A DNA stretch of 64,000 nt from QYOJ01 sp043810345. Its GTDB lineage: Bacteria; Bacteroidota; Bacteroidia; Bacteroidales; FEN-979. This document shows positions 41,523 through 49,490 of the stretch, piece by piece. The notes below the pieces were generated by a model that saw nothing but the letters and a program-made list of their open reading frames with translations, searched no databases and was not told the origin of the DNA. A program made the position numbers and the translations under genes. The stretch covers positions 1 to 64,000 of the forward strand of contig JBDROF010000022.1 of NCBI GenBank assembly GCA_043810345.1, written 5' to 3'. The first letter of the stretch is position 1; every line of letters starts with the position of its first letter.

Positions 41523-43262
41523 TTATTGAGATGTGTTAATAAACGTTGTCTGGAAATCTTCCCATACTTCGGGGCCCAGATCAGCCAGAACACCCTCCTT
41601 TACTACTCCGCCATCCTGCATGATCACATGTGCGTAATCAACCTGATCGCCCTTCATTGAAACAGCAAGAAAATCCTTGAGCCTGGAAAATTCCTTTCTT
41701 AACCACTCTTTAGACTTTTCCCCCATGAATAAAAACCGGATCTCTCTTACCCAGTTTGTGGGTTCAATCATGTATACCCAGCCGTCTGAATAGGGAGCCG
41801 AGTTCATCATGGATGCATCTGTGTTCAGGAGTTTGTTTTGAGCCTTGATGGTTCCCGAAATCGGGGCATGAATGGTCAATTGCTTTCCGTTTTGGATGAT
41901 GGAAAGAAGTTGATCTCCTTTTTTTACCTTCTCCCCCGGACTCTTCATCTTTACGCGGTTAAGGGGGCCGGTGACGTGCTGAAGGAAATCATCTATCCCT
42001 ATTCTGACAACACCGTTTTTCTCCATAAACGCCCACATATGCGATTTGTCAAAATAGAGCCCATTTGGTACCGCTACCGTATTTTCATCAAACACAGCCG
42101 GTGCAAGGGATTTGGTATCCATCACGACAGCTTTTTTTTGTCGTTTGTGACGGATAACAGCATCTCCGATCATATAGGCCAGTACAAATGGTATCAATAT
42201 GATCACAATGAGGGAAAAGAGGGACAAATCATGTAATTTGTTGGCGAAGAATCCAGTATTGGTCAACATCCCTATCTGCGTTGGATTACTCGTTAACATG
42301 GCTATTTTTTTTGCATGTCTTTCACTGTTTGAAAGTTCGGCATAGCTATCCGGAATCAGGAATTCCTGTCCCTCAACGAGCACCCATTTCAGGAATGCCA
42401 CTTCTGCTTGGCTGGCAGGCTTTACTGAAGAGACTGAATAAATTGGTCTACTTAAGGTTCTGGGATATTTTCCAATCCATAGACCCCTGGCAAAGTCGTT
42501 TAGATTCCCGTAGATATTTTCAAAAGAATCAAGCGTCCCATTTCTGTTTTTGTCGATGGGCATCAACATGATATTTTTTACCAGAGATTGATTTTCAGGG
42601 TTAACAACATCCTCCATTCTACAAAATCCGATTCCGTACGGGTCGTTCTGAATAGCCAGGACCATCGCTTCCATACCCCCTGTGTTAATCCCATTTATAA
42701 GTGTTGGATCTGAGTTCAGGAATTGAGCCGCCTGTGACTGAATGATTACATCGTTGGTTTGATAAAAATGGACAGGTGCGGCCTGATTGTCGCCCAGAAT
42801 GGTTCCCCATGTCTGTTTCTCCGGATGTTTGAACAGGAGAGCAAGTTCATCTGATGAGATGCCCTGCTTTTTAATGTTCTTTAGAAATGGATTTTTTGAA
42901 TTGATCACCGGAACGATGAGGTCTGTTCCAACAACCATCTTCCACAGGTCGTTGTCCTCGAGTACCTTCATGTATTCAGTTGATACAAATGATAAACACT
43001 TCCCCGCTTTTAAATCAGATGCTTCGGGGGTGCCTGTCAGAAGAACCACCTCTATACCGACTTCCGGATTCAATTTGCTGTACTCTTTCGCCCACGTTTT
43101 TGTGATCGAATACAGATCCGGAGAAGATTGGATCCGTATCAAGTGCTCCATGGTTGAGTTGCTTTCCGATACCTTTTTGTCACTGCTGCTATCGCTACCA
43201 AACGATTGTTCGCCGCCATAAAGCAGGAGTAACCCGATGAATAAAAAGATCATGTTTTTCAT
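41523..43262 (-). CDS. PstS-like substrate-binding domain fused to a GcvH-like domain
   Basis: About 579 residues from the ATG 20 bp after the predicted transcript start; a longer TTG start at 43289 lies next to the promoter and was not used. Order: signal peptide; PBP-like type 2 domain (~35-340) of the phosphate/tungstate type (IRIQSSPDLYSITKTWAKEY, NPTLI-like turns, YGIGFCRMEDVV); membrane helix (~350-370); GcvH-like domain (~405-515) with the same SPISG-type core (APISGTI) and the same Gly-Lys in place of the lipoyl Lys (IQNGKQL); then the shared tail KDFLAVSMKG, VIMQDGGVV, WEDFQTTF. No other ABC-transporter genes are present. First gene of the electron-transfer unit. Confidence 0.87.
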   Translation of the reverse strand: MKNMIFLFIGLLLLYGGEQSFGSDSSSDKKVSESNSTMEHLIRIQSSPDLYSITKTWAKEYSKLNPEVGIEVVLLTGTPEASDLKAGKCLSFVSTEYMKVLEDNDLWKMVVGTDLIVPVINSKNPFLKNIKKQGISSDELALLFKHPEKQTWGTILGDNQAAPVHFYQTNDVIIQSQAAQFLNSDPTLINGINTGGMEAMVLAIQNDPYGIGFCRMEDVVNPENQSLVKNIMLMPIDKNRNGTLDSFENIYGNLNDFARGLWIGKYPRTLSRPIYSVSSVKPASQAEVAFLKWVLVEGQEFLIPDSYAELSNSERHAKKIAMLTSNPTQIGMLTNTGFFANKLHDLSLFSLIVIILIPFVLAYMIGDAVIRHKRQKKAVVMDTKSLAPAVFDENTVAVPNGLYFDKSHMWAFMEKNGVVRIGIDDFLQHVTGPLNRVKMKSPGEKVKKGDQLLSIIQNGKQLTIHAPISGTIKAQNKLLNTDASMMNSAPYSDGWVYMIEPTNWVREIRFLFMGEKSKEWLRKEFSRLKDFLAVSMKGDQVDYAHVIMQDGGVVKEGVLADLGPEVWEDFQTTFINTSQ

Positions 43263-43291
43263 AGCTGTATAATTAAGACCAATATGCAATA

Positions 43292-43307
43292 CTCAAATCC
43301 TGTGCCA
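43292..43307 (-). promoter_or_regulatory. Candidate sigma-54 (-24/-12) promoter
   Basis: On the minus strand TGGCACAGGATTTGAG matches the -24 hexamer TGGCAC perfectly, and TTGA replaces TTGC at -12, at the right 4-bp spacing. The start site would be ~20 nt before the ATG at 43262. The mismatch in the conserved GC makes this a candidate, supported by the sigma-54 activator encoded in the same locus. Confidence 0.5.
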
Positions 43308-43361
43308 AATAAAAAAACATGATGTATAATGCTGTTTTTCAGAATGTTACAAAGATATGTG

Positions 43362-43493
43362 TGTAGGAAACTTACAATGTGAGGTGTTGAGTTTTTAAAC
43401 ACCCTGGTTCAGAATCGCGTGTAATACCCTCTGGATCAGTCCGTTTTTGGGTGTTGTGTATTTTCTATACACCTGTTGTAAAATTCAACAGGT
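43362..43493. promoter_or_regulatory. Dyad elements upstream of the sigma-54-like promoter (possible enhancer sites)
   Basis: GGTGTTGAGTTTTTAAACACC (43383-43403, split: arms GGTGTT and AACACC) and a related element at 43450-43473 (GGTGTT...ATACACC) share GGTGTTG(A/T)GT. A perfect 8-bp inverted repeat (ACCTGTTG/CAACAGGT, 43471-43493) and an imperfect one (TGTAGGAAACTTACA, 43362-43376) flank them. They lie 80-210 bp upstream of the predicted start, where NtrC-type activators bind. Confidence 0.4.
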
Positions 43494-43509
43494 CCGTGAA
43501 GGGTTCTTC

Positions 43510-44448
43510 TCATGGTTTATCCTCCTTTTGCCGAAACCGCAGCATCATAATCCGGCCATTACTGTATTTGGTATCCAGGATCTCAATGTGTTTCAAACTG
43601 CTGGCCGGCATGGTGAGCTTATTGATAAATTCCCACTTCGTATACAACTCCATTCCTACAGTTCCGGCGTTGAATACCTGGTAGATCAGGGCGCTGTCGG
43701 AGATCATCCTGTCCAGCTGATTTCTGCGTTGCTGCCAGTCCTTGACATTCATCCTGGAAAAATAGTGGATCATCAGGGCGTAGTTGTTTGGCCGGAGCCG
43801 CACCATCTCTTCCCGTTTGTATCTATCCAATACCCTGATAACGGTATCCGTTTGATAGTAGGGTGTTTTGACCACCAGGGTGACATGGGTTTCATCTGTT
43901 TTCAGCACCAGGCATCCATCGGGTCCGCAGAGAAAATTGACCGGGGATTCATCGGGGAGCAGCAGGCTCACTTCAATGATGTTGTTGGTGATCGGTTCAC
44001 GGGTATCGGCGTCGTAGAAACAGATGCGGTATTCCCGTGTATTGTAAATCTTGAATACCACATAGAGGATGGCCAGGATGGCGATGACCAGCAGGGGAAC
44101 CAGAATGAATACCCGGTTTGCCCTGCGCAGCCTGGTATCGGCTGGAACCCGGGAGCTGTTCCGGTGGCAGAAGTCATCCCAGCCTGTGTACCCGCAAAAC
44201 CGGCTCAGCAGGTTCAGCACATCGATGCGGGGCAGGGATCCGCTGTTGGATTTCATGTGGGTGTAAAACCATTTCTCACTGATATGACCGTTCACCCGGG
44301 ATGCCAGCTCTTCCTGGAAATTGGTAATCTCCTGTCCTTTCCACTCAGAGATATCGGGATTGATGGCCGGGTAGGAGCGTTGCATGGTTGAAACGATCTG
44401 CTGCTTCAGTAACCTGAAAAATGCTCTCTCCTGCTGTTGCACGCTCAA
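43510..44448 (-). CDS. Uncharacterised single-pass membrane protein
   Basis: Not recognised. 312 residues, or slightly fewer: the only starts are non-ATG (TTG 44448, GTG 44442). A cytosolic N-terminal part of ~105 residues has WFYTHMKSNSGSLPRIDVLN and RFCGYTGWDDFCHRN, seen in several Bacteroidetes membrane proteins of unknown role. One membrane helix follows (VFILVPLLVIAILAILYVVF, ~112-131), then an extracytoplasmic domain with a beta-rich start (FYDADTREPITNNII). The topology resembles a membrane sensor or anti-sigma-like protein, but no partner is visible. It is separated from the sigma-54-like promoter by the dyad-rich gap. Confidence 0.7.
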   Translation of the reverse strand: MSVQQQERAFFRLLKQQIVSTMQRSYPAINPDISEWKGQEITNFQEELASRVNGHISEKWFYTHMKSNSGSLPRIDVLNLLSRFCGYTGWDDFCHRNSSRVPADTRLRRANRVFILVPLLVIAILAILYVVFKIYNTREYRICFYDADTREPITNNIIEVSLLLPDESPVNFLCGPDGCLVLKTDETHVTLVVKTPYYQTDTVIRVLDRYKREEMVRLRPNNYALMIHYFSRMNVKDWQQRRNQLDRMISDSALIYQVFNAGTVGMELYTKWEFINKLTMPASSLKHIEILDTKYSNGRIMMLRFRQKEDKP

Positions 44449-44593
44449 AAAATATGATGCCGGAGAACCAGTCCGGGTTCTTTGTAAAACAATCTACAGC
44501 CAATTTACAACGGATTTGCCAAAAAAACCTTCTGCGACGGGATAATTTTATCACTGATTGTCAAATCCCTATTGTTGAACCAAATCCAAAAAC

Positions 44594-45670
44594 ATGAAAA
44601 AGTTACCTCTTTTACTCCTGCTGGCCTTGTTGATCAACGGGAGTTGTTCATCTCAAAAGGAGTCCGGTAATAAAGATGTGATGAAAGCCTACGATCTCCG
44701 TATGCAGGGGAAAGTAGACCAGGCTCTCGCTCTCCTTGACTCCATCCTTGAAAAAGATTCCACCAATGCCATGGCCTGGTACGAACGCTCGCGTGCAAAA
44801 AAATACATGCTCACCGGAGGTGGGAATGTCTCCATGGACGAGATCCTTTCCGATATTGACAACGCAACCCTGTATGATCCGGAAAATGTCATTTATGCGT
44901 ATGAGAAAGCCATGGACAGTTTCCTGAATGCGTATATGGCCATGCACCGCGAACCAGAAAAGGTCAAAGAAAGAATTATGCTGACCTGTAACCAGTATGA
45001 AAACGTACTTACCCTGAAACCTGATTATCCTGAGGCCATGTTATACCTGGTGGAGATCTATGGTCTGTTGCCGCCAGAGATGGGAGGGGATAGCGTAAAA
45101 GCGACTACCTATGCGGCAAAACTCAAGGAAATGGATCCCTATTTCGGTGCCAAAGCAACCCTCGATCTGGCCCCTGAGGAGACGGATCAGGTTGCCTTCT
45201 GGAAGGAATATCAAGCCATTCACGGGGACACGCCGGATGTCTTAAAGGAAATCGGGATTGCCTGCCTTTATCAGGATGATCCGGAAAACGCAAAACACTA
45301 TTTTTCCAAAGCCATAGAGATGGACTCATCCAAACAGATCCTGCTGCTGGATCTTGCCCGGTACTTTATGACGGGGGTGATGCAAAACAAGGATCTGGCC
45401 GATTCGTTACTACCCATCTCAGCGTTGTATGTAAAGCAATACCTGGCAAGCGACCCGGCGCCTGTGATTCCCCTGCAGGCTTATGCTACCGGGATGCTGG
45501 TGAAGACCGAAATGTTCACAGGCCACAAAGAAGAGGCAGAAGCGTTGATGGAGAAAGCGAAATCGCTGGATCCCTATTTCTCCAGAGCATTCGGTATTCC
45601 CGGGCCTTCAATTTTCGAACCGCCCGACAAAATATCCTATCATTTCACGTCATTCTTTCGTCCCTTTTAA
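44594..45670 (+). CDS. TPR-containing lipoprotein
   Basis: 358 residues. MKKLPLLLLLALLINGSCSS carries a lipobox with Cys 18, so the protein is lipid-anchored. Tetratricopeptide-like pairs of helices follow (RMQGKVDQALALLDSILEKDSTNAMAW in two parts; LKEIGIACLYQDDPENAKHYFSKAIEMDS; MLVKTEMFTGHKEEAEALMEKAK). TPR proteins mediate protein contacts; the partner is unknown. It opens a short run of three + strand genes with small membrane proteins. There is a near-consensus -7 box (TATTGTTG) in front. Confidence 0.8.
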   Translation: MKKLPLLLLLALLINGSCSSQKESGNKDVMKAYDLRMQGKVDQALALLDSILEKDSTNAMAWYERSRAKKYMLTGGGNVSMDEILSDIDNATLYDPENVIYAYEKAMDSFLNAYMAMHREPEKVKERIMLTCNQYENVLTLKPDYPEAMLYLVEIYGLLPPEMGGDSVKATTYAAKLKEMDPYFGAKATLDLAPEETDQVAFWKEYQAIHGDTPDVLKEIGIACLYQDDPENAKHYFSKAIEMDSSKQILLLDLARYFMTGVMQNKDLADSLLPISALYVKQYLASDPAPVIPLQAYATGMLVKTEMFTGHKEEAEALMEKAKSLDPYFSRAFGIPGPSIFEPPDKISYHFTSFFRPF

Positions 45671-45700
45671 TTACCTTTAATCCTTGTAAACCGGCACCGA

Positions 45701-46108
45701 ATGAAAACAACAATGAAAATCCTATTCTGGAGTCCGAGGATCCTCTGTATCCTGGCTATCCTTTTCGTCAGCTTGTTTGCGCTTGACGCGTTCGAACCAG
45801 GAGTTTCCTTCTGGAAACAGATCCTGGCTTTTGTGATCCACCTGATCCCCTCTTTCATCCTCATTGCCATGTTGATCGTTGCCTGGAAATGGGAGTTGAT
45901 CGGTGGGATCATCATTGCAGCCACCGGGCTTGTATTCTCCCCTTTTGTCTTTATCCACAATTACCAGATGAATCATTCGGTATGGATGAGCCTGGGGATC
46001 ATCCTTTCACTCACATTTCCGTTCATCCTTGTGGGGGGCCTCTTTATCATCAGCTATTTTCTGAGACGAAAAGAGGCTAAAAAACAGAATCTCTCAACAA
46101 ATCAATAA
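45701..46108 (+). CDS. Small membrane protein with four helices (DUF7670-like)
   Basis: 135 residues, or 131 from the second ATG. Four hydrophobic segments: ILCILAILFVSLFALDAF, ILAFVIHLIPSFILIAMLIVAW, GGIIIAATGLVFSPFVFI and LGIILSLTFPFILVGGLFII, ending with a basic tail. The pattern WKWELIGGIIIAATGLVFSPF occurs in a group of short Bacteroidetes/Firmicutes membrane proteins of unknown function. It starts 30 bp after the TPR lipoprotein and is followed by another small membrane protein. Confidence 0.7.
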   Translation: MKTTMKILFWSPRILCILAILFVSLFALDAFEPGVSFWKQILAFVIHLIPSFILIAMLIVAWKWELIGGIIIAATGLVFSPFVFIHNYQMNHSVWMSLGIILSLTFPFILVGGLFIISYFLRRKEAKKQNLSTNQ

Positions 46109-46122
46109 AGGAGGAGTTAATC

Positions 46123-46527
46123 ATGATTGAGTATGTTCATAACCACATTACGTCGGAGCTGCAGCAAAACACCAAGACCGACACCATCTTTATCCTGGCT
46201 GCCATCATCCTGAATCTGATCACTTTGGCGATCAATTCCAGCATCGCTGAGGATTCACGAACTGATGGCACGATGCTGCTCGTGATGTTTATCTTTGTCG
46301 GGTTGCTGGTGCTGGTCAACATCGTAGTGATCTTCGGATTACTCAAAGGAAAACAGACGCGGGTCAAACTGCTGAATGGCCTGATGTCGATGTACCGCGA
46401 CCAGAAGGTGGAGAAATACTACGACGAGACGCTGCTCAGCAACTACAGCGTCCGGTATAATTTATTTATCATGGTGGTGGTTTGCACAGGCATCATCGCT
46501 GTGGTTGTGCCGTTTGTGATGAGGTAA
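46123..46527 (+). CDS. Small membrane protein, uncharacterised
   Basis: Not recognised. 134 residues with three membrane helices (~23-40, 50-72 and 110-130). The middle loop (KGKQTRVKLLNGLMSMYRDQ) is basic. It has an unusually strong Shine-Dalgarno sequence for this genome: AAAGGAGG ending 8 nt before the ATG. It converges with the cytochrome gene, 7 bp between the stops. Confidence 0.7.
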   Translation: MIEYVHNHITSELQQNTKTDTIFILAAIILNLITLAINSSIAEDSRTDGTMLLVMFIFVGLLVLVNIVVIFGLLKGKQTRVKLLNGLMSMYRDQKVEKYYDETLLSNYSVRYNLFIMVVVCTGIIAVVVPFVMR

Positions 46528-46534
46528 TTGCTTA

Positions 46535-46927
46535 TTACTTCAGGGTGCGCATGTAAGCTACAAGCGCCCAGCGGTCAGCTTCAGCAGGGACCTTTTTTTC
46601 GTAAGATGGCATCTCATCCTTGCCATAGGTAGTCTTGTAATAAAGCTCTCCATCGGTCTGCTCCTGGAATTTGGCGCTCGAAAAATCACCGGGGTTTGTT
46701 TTCAGCATGGCTTTTTTTGGTCCGTCACCTAGCCCCTTTGTACCATGGCAGGCTTTGCACTGCTTGGCCCACAACTCTTTGCCATCAGCAATCACCGATG
46801 CATCTTTCAGGTTCACGCTTGCTTTCATCGTCTTGTACTTGGCCGGAACCTCCCAGCGCTTTCCCTGCGCCGACGCACTCCCCGCGATGAGAAGAGCTAC
46901 AGCAACCATAAATATGATCTTTTTCAT
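46535..46927 (-). CDS. Periplasmic c-type cytochrome, one haem
   Basis: About 130 residues from the ATG giving MKKIIFMVAVALLIAGSASAQ, a signal peptide. The GTG at 46951 is excluded because it lies in the promoter box. One CxxCH (KQCKACHGTKGLGDGPKK) and a distal Met ligand candidate (KDEMPSYEKK) identify a class I cytochrome c. It would carry electrons in the periplasm, perhaps to a terminal oxidase or to haem-dependent partners elsewhere; no partner is adjacent. Its promoter (TACCTTTG) overlaps a palindrome. Confidence 0.93.
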   Translation of the reverse strand: MKKIIFMVAVALLIAGSASAQGKRWEVPAKYKTMKASVNLKDASVIADGKELWAKQCKACHGTKGLGDGPKKAMLKTNPGDFSSAKFQEQTDGELYYKTTYGKDEMPSYEKKVPAEADRWALVAYMRTLK

Positions 46928-46950
46928 TGTTTTATTGTTTTTAGATACCA

Positions 46951-46991
46951 CAAAGGTATAAATAAATCCAGATATGTTAATTTATTAACAT
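46951..46991 (-). promoter_or_regulatory. Promoter -7 box and overlapping 18-bp palindrome for cytochrome c
   Basis: TACCTTTG (46951-46958, minus strand) is an exact TAnnTTTG 24 bp before the ATG. Centred 24 bp further upstream is ATGTTAAT-TT-ATTAACAT (46974-46991), a perfect palindrome covering the -33 region. It is a plausible operator. The T-run next to it could also make it a terminator on the + strand. Confidence 0.5.
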
Positions 46992-47029
46992 TTTTTTACA
47001 TTCACGGACGGTTAGGTGCCGGGGTTTTA

Positions 47030-47554
47030 TCACTCGATCAGCCCGTGACCTGGAAGGGTCATTTCCGGAAAGAGAATCCGCCGGATCTCTTCCAGCCTGG
47101 TTTCAACGATGAGGATTTCATGCCGGTTTGAATCGGTTATATCCGCTTTGCTCAGCAACTCGCGGTACCGTTGCTGAAGTGTTTGTTGTTCCGCCAGAAT
47201 CGGGGTGATGTAGTCGATATATTCAGGATAGATCGAATCATAATATACCTTCCATCTCTCTCGTATTTTTTCTGAGGGAGATACGCACATGATGTATTCT
47301 GCAAGCATGATTTTATTTACCGGATCGGGATTGAGTACGATCAGTTCGGTGATGTACTGATCGTAAAACTGCAACTCGGCCAGGTCTGCTGCACGATTAC
47401 GAAATCCGGTATCAATGACTTTCGTTGCCACTACCAGCGCGACGCTCACAATGAACCATTTTGCCAGGTCGATCCAGAATTTCAATGTTGGCGTTACCTG
47501 TCCGGAATTCCCGCCAATGGGATTTTCCGTTGTACTCTTTACACTTTTTGCCAT
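47030..47554 (-). CDS. Uncharacterised membrane protein with C-terminal coiled coil
   Basis: Not recognised. 174 residues: one membrane helix (WFIVSVALVVATKVID, ~33-48), then an extracytoplasmic or cytosolic helical domain including YPEYIDYITPILAEQQTLQQRY and ETRLEEIRRILFP. No metal or catalytic motif is visible. It is divergent from the symporter gene and oriented like the cytochrome gene, 102 bp upstream of it. Confidence 0.65.
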   Translation of the reverse strand: MAKSVKSTTENPIGGNSGQVTPTLKFWIDLAKWFIVSVALVVATKVIDTGFRNRAADLAELQFYDQYITELIVLNPDPVNKIMLAEYIMCVSPSEKIRERWKVYYDSIYPEYIDYITPILAEQQTLQQRYRELLSKADITDSNRHEILIVETRLEEIRRILFPEMTLPGHGLIE

Positions 47555-47698
47555 ATTTGCTTCATTTTTAAGGATTGATTTTGATGCGCGGAAAAATTAT
47601 TACTGACCCAAGTTAGAAAAAAAATGTGTATTGACATTCCCGGTAAAGATACTTTTAATAAATTGAGCCGTTTTTAACCTTCCGATAGAGAACACATC

Positions 47699-49390
47699 AT
47701 GCTAAAGAAGATCAGATTTCCCCTGTTTCCCATTCTATTATTCGCTTCCTGCTCCCTTGTCGCACAAGATACTATCCCGGTAGCCGGTGACCATCAACAG
47801 ACAACGTTCCTGACTGAGGAAGAGGAATTAACGATCAGCCAGCAGATCGACCGGGCCTTCTCTCCCGTCGTGGATGTCATGAACTCGATTCTGTTCTTCG
47901 ATCCCTTTGCCGTTACCGGGCTGCATGATCCGGTAGTCTATGATGAGAATGGAGTTCCGTTTCGCGACAGTGCCGGAAACCCTGTTCAGTCCAACATCCC
48001 TTTCATTGTGGTATGGTTGATTTTTGGAGCGGTAGTTTTCACTATCGTGATGCGGTTCATCAACATCCGGGGATTCAGGCATGCCATCCAGCTGATCCAG
48101 GGAAAATATGACAATCCGAACGATCCTGGCGAAGTCTCTCATTTTCAGGCGCTTACAACTGCTTTATCGGCCACAGTGGGTCTCGGAAACATTGCCGGGG
48201 TAGCCATCGCTATATCCATCGGTGGGCCTGGGGCCACGTTATGGATGATCGTGGCTGGATTTCTGGGGATGACTTCCAAGTTCACCGAATGTACGTTGGG
48301 AGTTAAATACAGGAAAATCGATGAACATGGGGTGGTTTCCGGGGGGCCGATGTACTACCTCCGGGAGGGATTGAAACGAAAAAAACTGAAATGGCTGGGT
48401 TGGATCCTCTCCGGGATGTTTGCCATCCTGGTCATTGGCGGATCCTTCGGAGGCGGGAACATGTTCCAGGCCAATCAGGCCTTTTCCCAGCTGGCCTACG
48501 TCGTGCCGTCTATCCAGCATTTCGGTGCCTGGTTCGGAATGGCTCTGGCATTATTGGTAGGGATTGTGGTGATCGGCGGGATAAAAAGCATCGCCCGGGT
48601 AACCGATAAGATCGTTCCCTTCATGGCACTTTTTTATGTGGGAGTCGCCTTGGTCATCATCGCCATGAATATTCACAACACCGGGGAGGCCTTCTCCATG
48701 ATCTGGCACGGAGCCTTTGCTCCGGGAGCCATCAAAGGTGGAATCATCGGGGTGCTGATCGTCGGATTCCAGCGGGCCGCATTCTCCAATGAAGCTGGCG
48801 TTGGTTCGGCAGCCATTGCCCATTCGGCCGTGAAAACCGATGAACCTATCACCGAAGGTCTGGTAGCATTAATGGAGCCTTTTGTCGATACCGTGGTAAT
48901 CTGCACGATGACAGCGTTGGTTCTGATCTTCACCGGCACCTACGAAAACCCACTGGGACTGGAAGGATCACAACTTACCAGCCAGGCTTTCGAAAAAGTC
49001 TTCTCCTGGTTCCCTTACATGCTGGTGGTCGCCATTTTCCTCTTTGCTTATTCTACAATGATCTCCTGGTCCTACTATGGACTGAAAGGATTCGATTACC
49101 TTTTTGGAGGATTCTCCCGGAGACTTTTCGGAAACAGAGAGGTCGCCAAATACACCTACTTTGTCATCTTCCTCGGGTTCATCATCGTGGGATCCTCTTC
49201 CAATCTGGGATCTGTGATCGACTTCTCCGACATGATGATCCTGGCCATGGGAGTTCCCAATATCCTCGGATTGCTTATCCTTGCTCCGGAGGTAAAGCGC
49301 GACCTCAATGCTTACTGGAAACAATTGAAATCAGGGGAACTGAGAAAATACACCCGGGCGGAGAGGAGGGCGGCGAGACGTGAGACGTGA
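47699..49390 (+). CDS. Sodium:alanine/glycine symporter (AGCS family)
   Basis: 563 residues with an N-terminal signal-like segment and about ten membrane helices. AGCS signatures: ALTTALSATVGLGNIAGVAIA, GGPGATLWMIVAGFLGM, GAFAPGAIKGGI and FSNEAGVGSAAIAHSAVKT. It imports alanine or glycine with Na+. The extra ~90 N-terminal residues before the first conserved helix (DTIPVAGDHQQTTF onwards) are common in Bacteroidetes members. The last four codons and stop (RRET-stop) come from a GACGTGA heptamer repeat, which continues past the gene. Confidence 0.95.
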   Translation: MLKKIRFPLFPILLFASCSLVAQDTIPVAGDHQQTTFLTEEEELTISQQIDRAFSPVVDVMNSILFFDPFAVTGLHDPVVYDENGVPFRDSAGNPVQSNIPFIVVWLIFGAVVFTIVMRFINIRGFRHAIQLIQGKYDNPNDPGEVSHFQALTTALSATVGLGNIAGVAIAISIGGPGATLWMIVAGFLGMTSKFTECTLGVKYRKIDEHGVVSGGPMYYLREGLKRKKLKWLGWILSGMFAILVIGGSFGGGNMFQANQAFSQLAYVVPSIQHFGAWFGMALALLVGIVVIGGIKSIARVTDKIVPFMALFYVGVALVIIAMNIHNTGEAFSMIWHGAFAPGAIKGGIIGVLIVGFQRAAFSNEAGVGSAAIAHSAVKTDEPITEGLVALMEPFVDTVVICTMTALVLIFTGTYENPLGLEGSQLTSQAFEKVFSWFPYMLVVAIFLFAYSTMISWSYYGLKGFDYLFGGFSRRLFGNREVAKYTYFVIFLGFIIVGSSSNLGSVIDFSDMMILAMGVPNILGLLILAPEVKRDLNAYWKQLKSGELRKYTRAERRAARRET

Positions 49391-49424
49391 GATGTAGGAC
49401 GTAGGATGTGAGATATGAAGAGTG
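49374..49424. repeat. Heptamer repeat (GACGTGA/GACGTAG) over the symporter stop codon
   Basis: Tandem 7-bp units run across the 3' end of the coding region; the gene's stop is one TGA of the repeat. Confidence 0.85.
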
Positions 49425-49466
49425 TGACGGAAGAAGAGTGAAGTCACATAACAGGTTCTATTCCCC

Positions 49467-49474
49467 TATCTTTG
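49467..49474 (+). promoter_or_regulatory. -7 box (TATCTTTG) of the decayed efflux operon
   Basis: Exact TAnnTTTG, 16 bp before the ATG of the adaptor remnant (49491). The promoter seems intact although the genes behind it are broken. Confidence 0.5.
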
Positions 49475-49490
49475 CAAAAATTTTTTCGCT

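Noticed and set aside
43447..44391. 314-codon + strand ORF
   Set aside because: Antisense to a gene with a signal-like helix and family-type sequence; composition fits a shadow frame.
49472..49490. Upstream TTG start for the adaptor remnant
   Set aside because: The frame there (QKFFRYELEK) is unrelated to adaptors; ATG 49491 starts the true membrane anchor in another frame.
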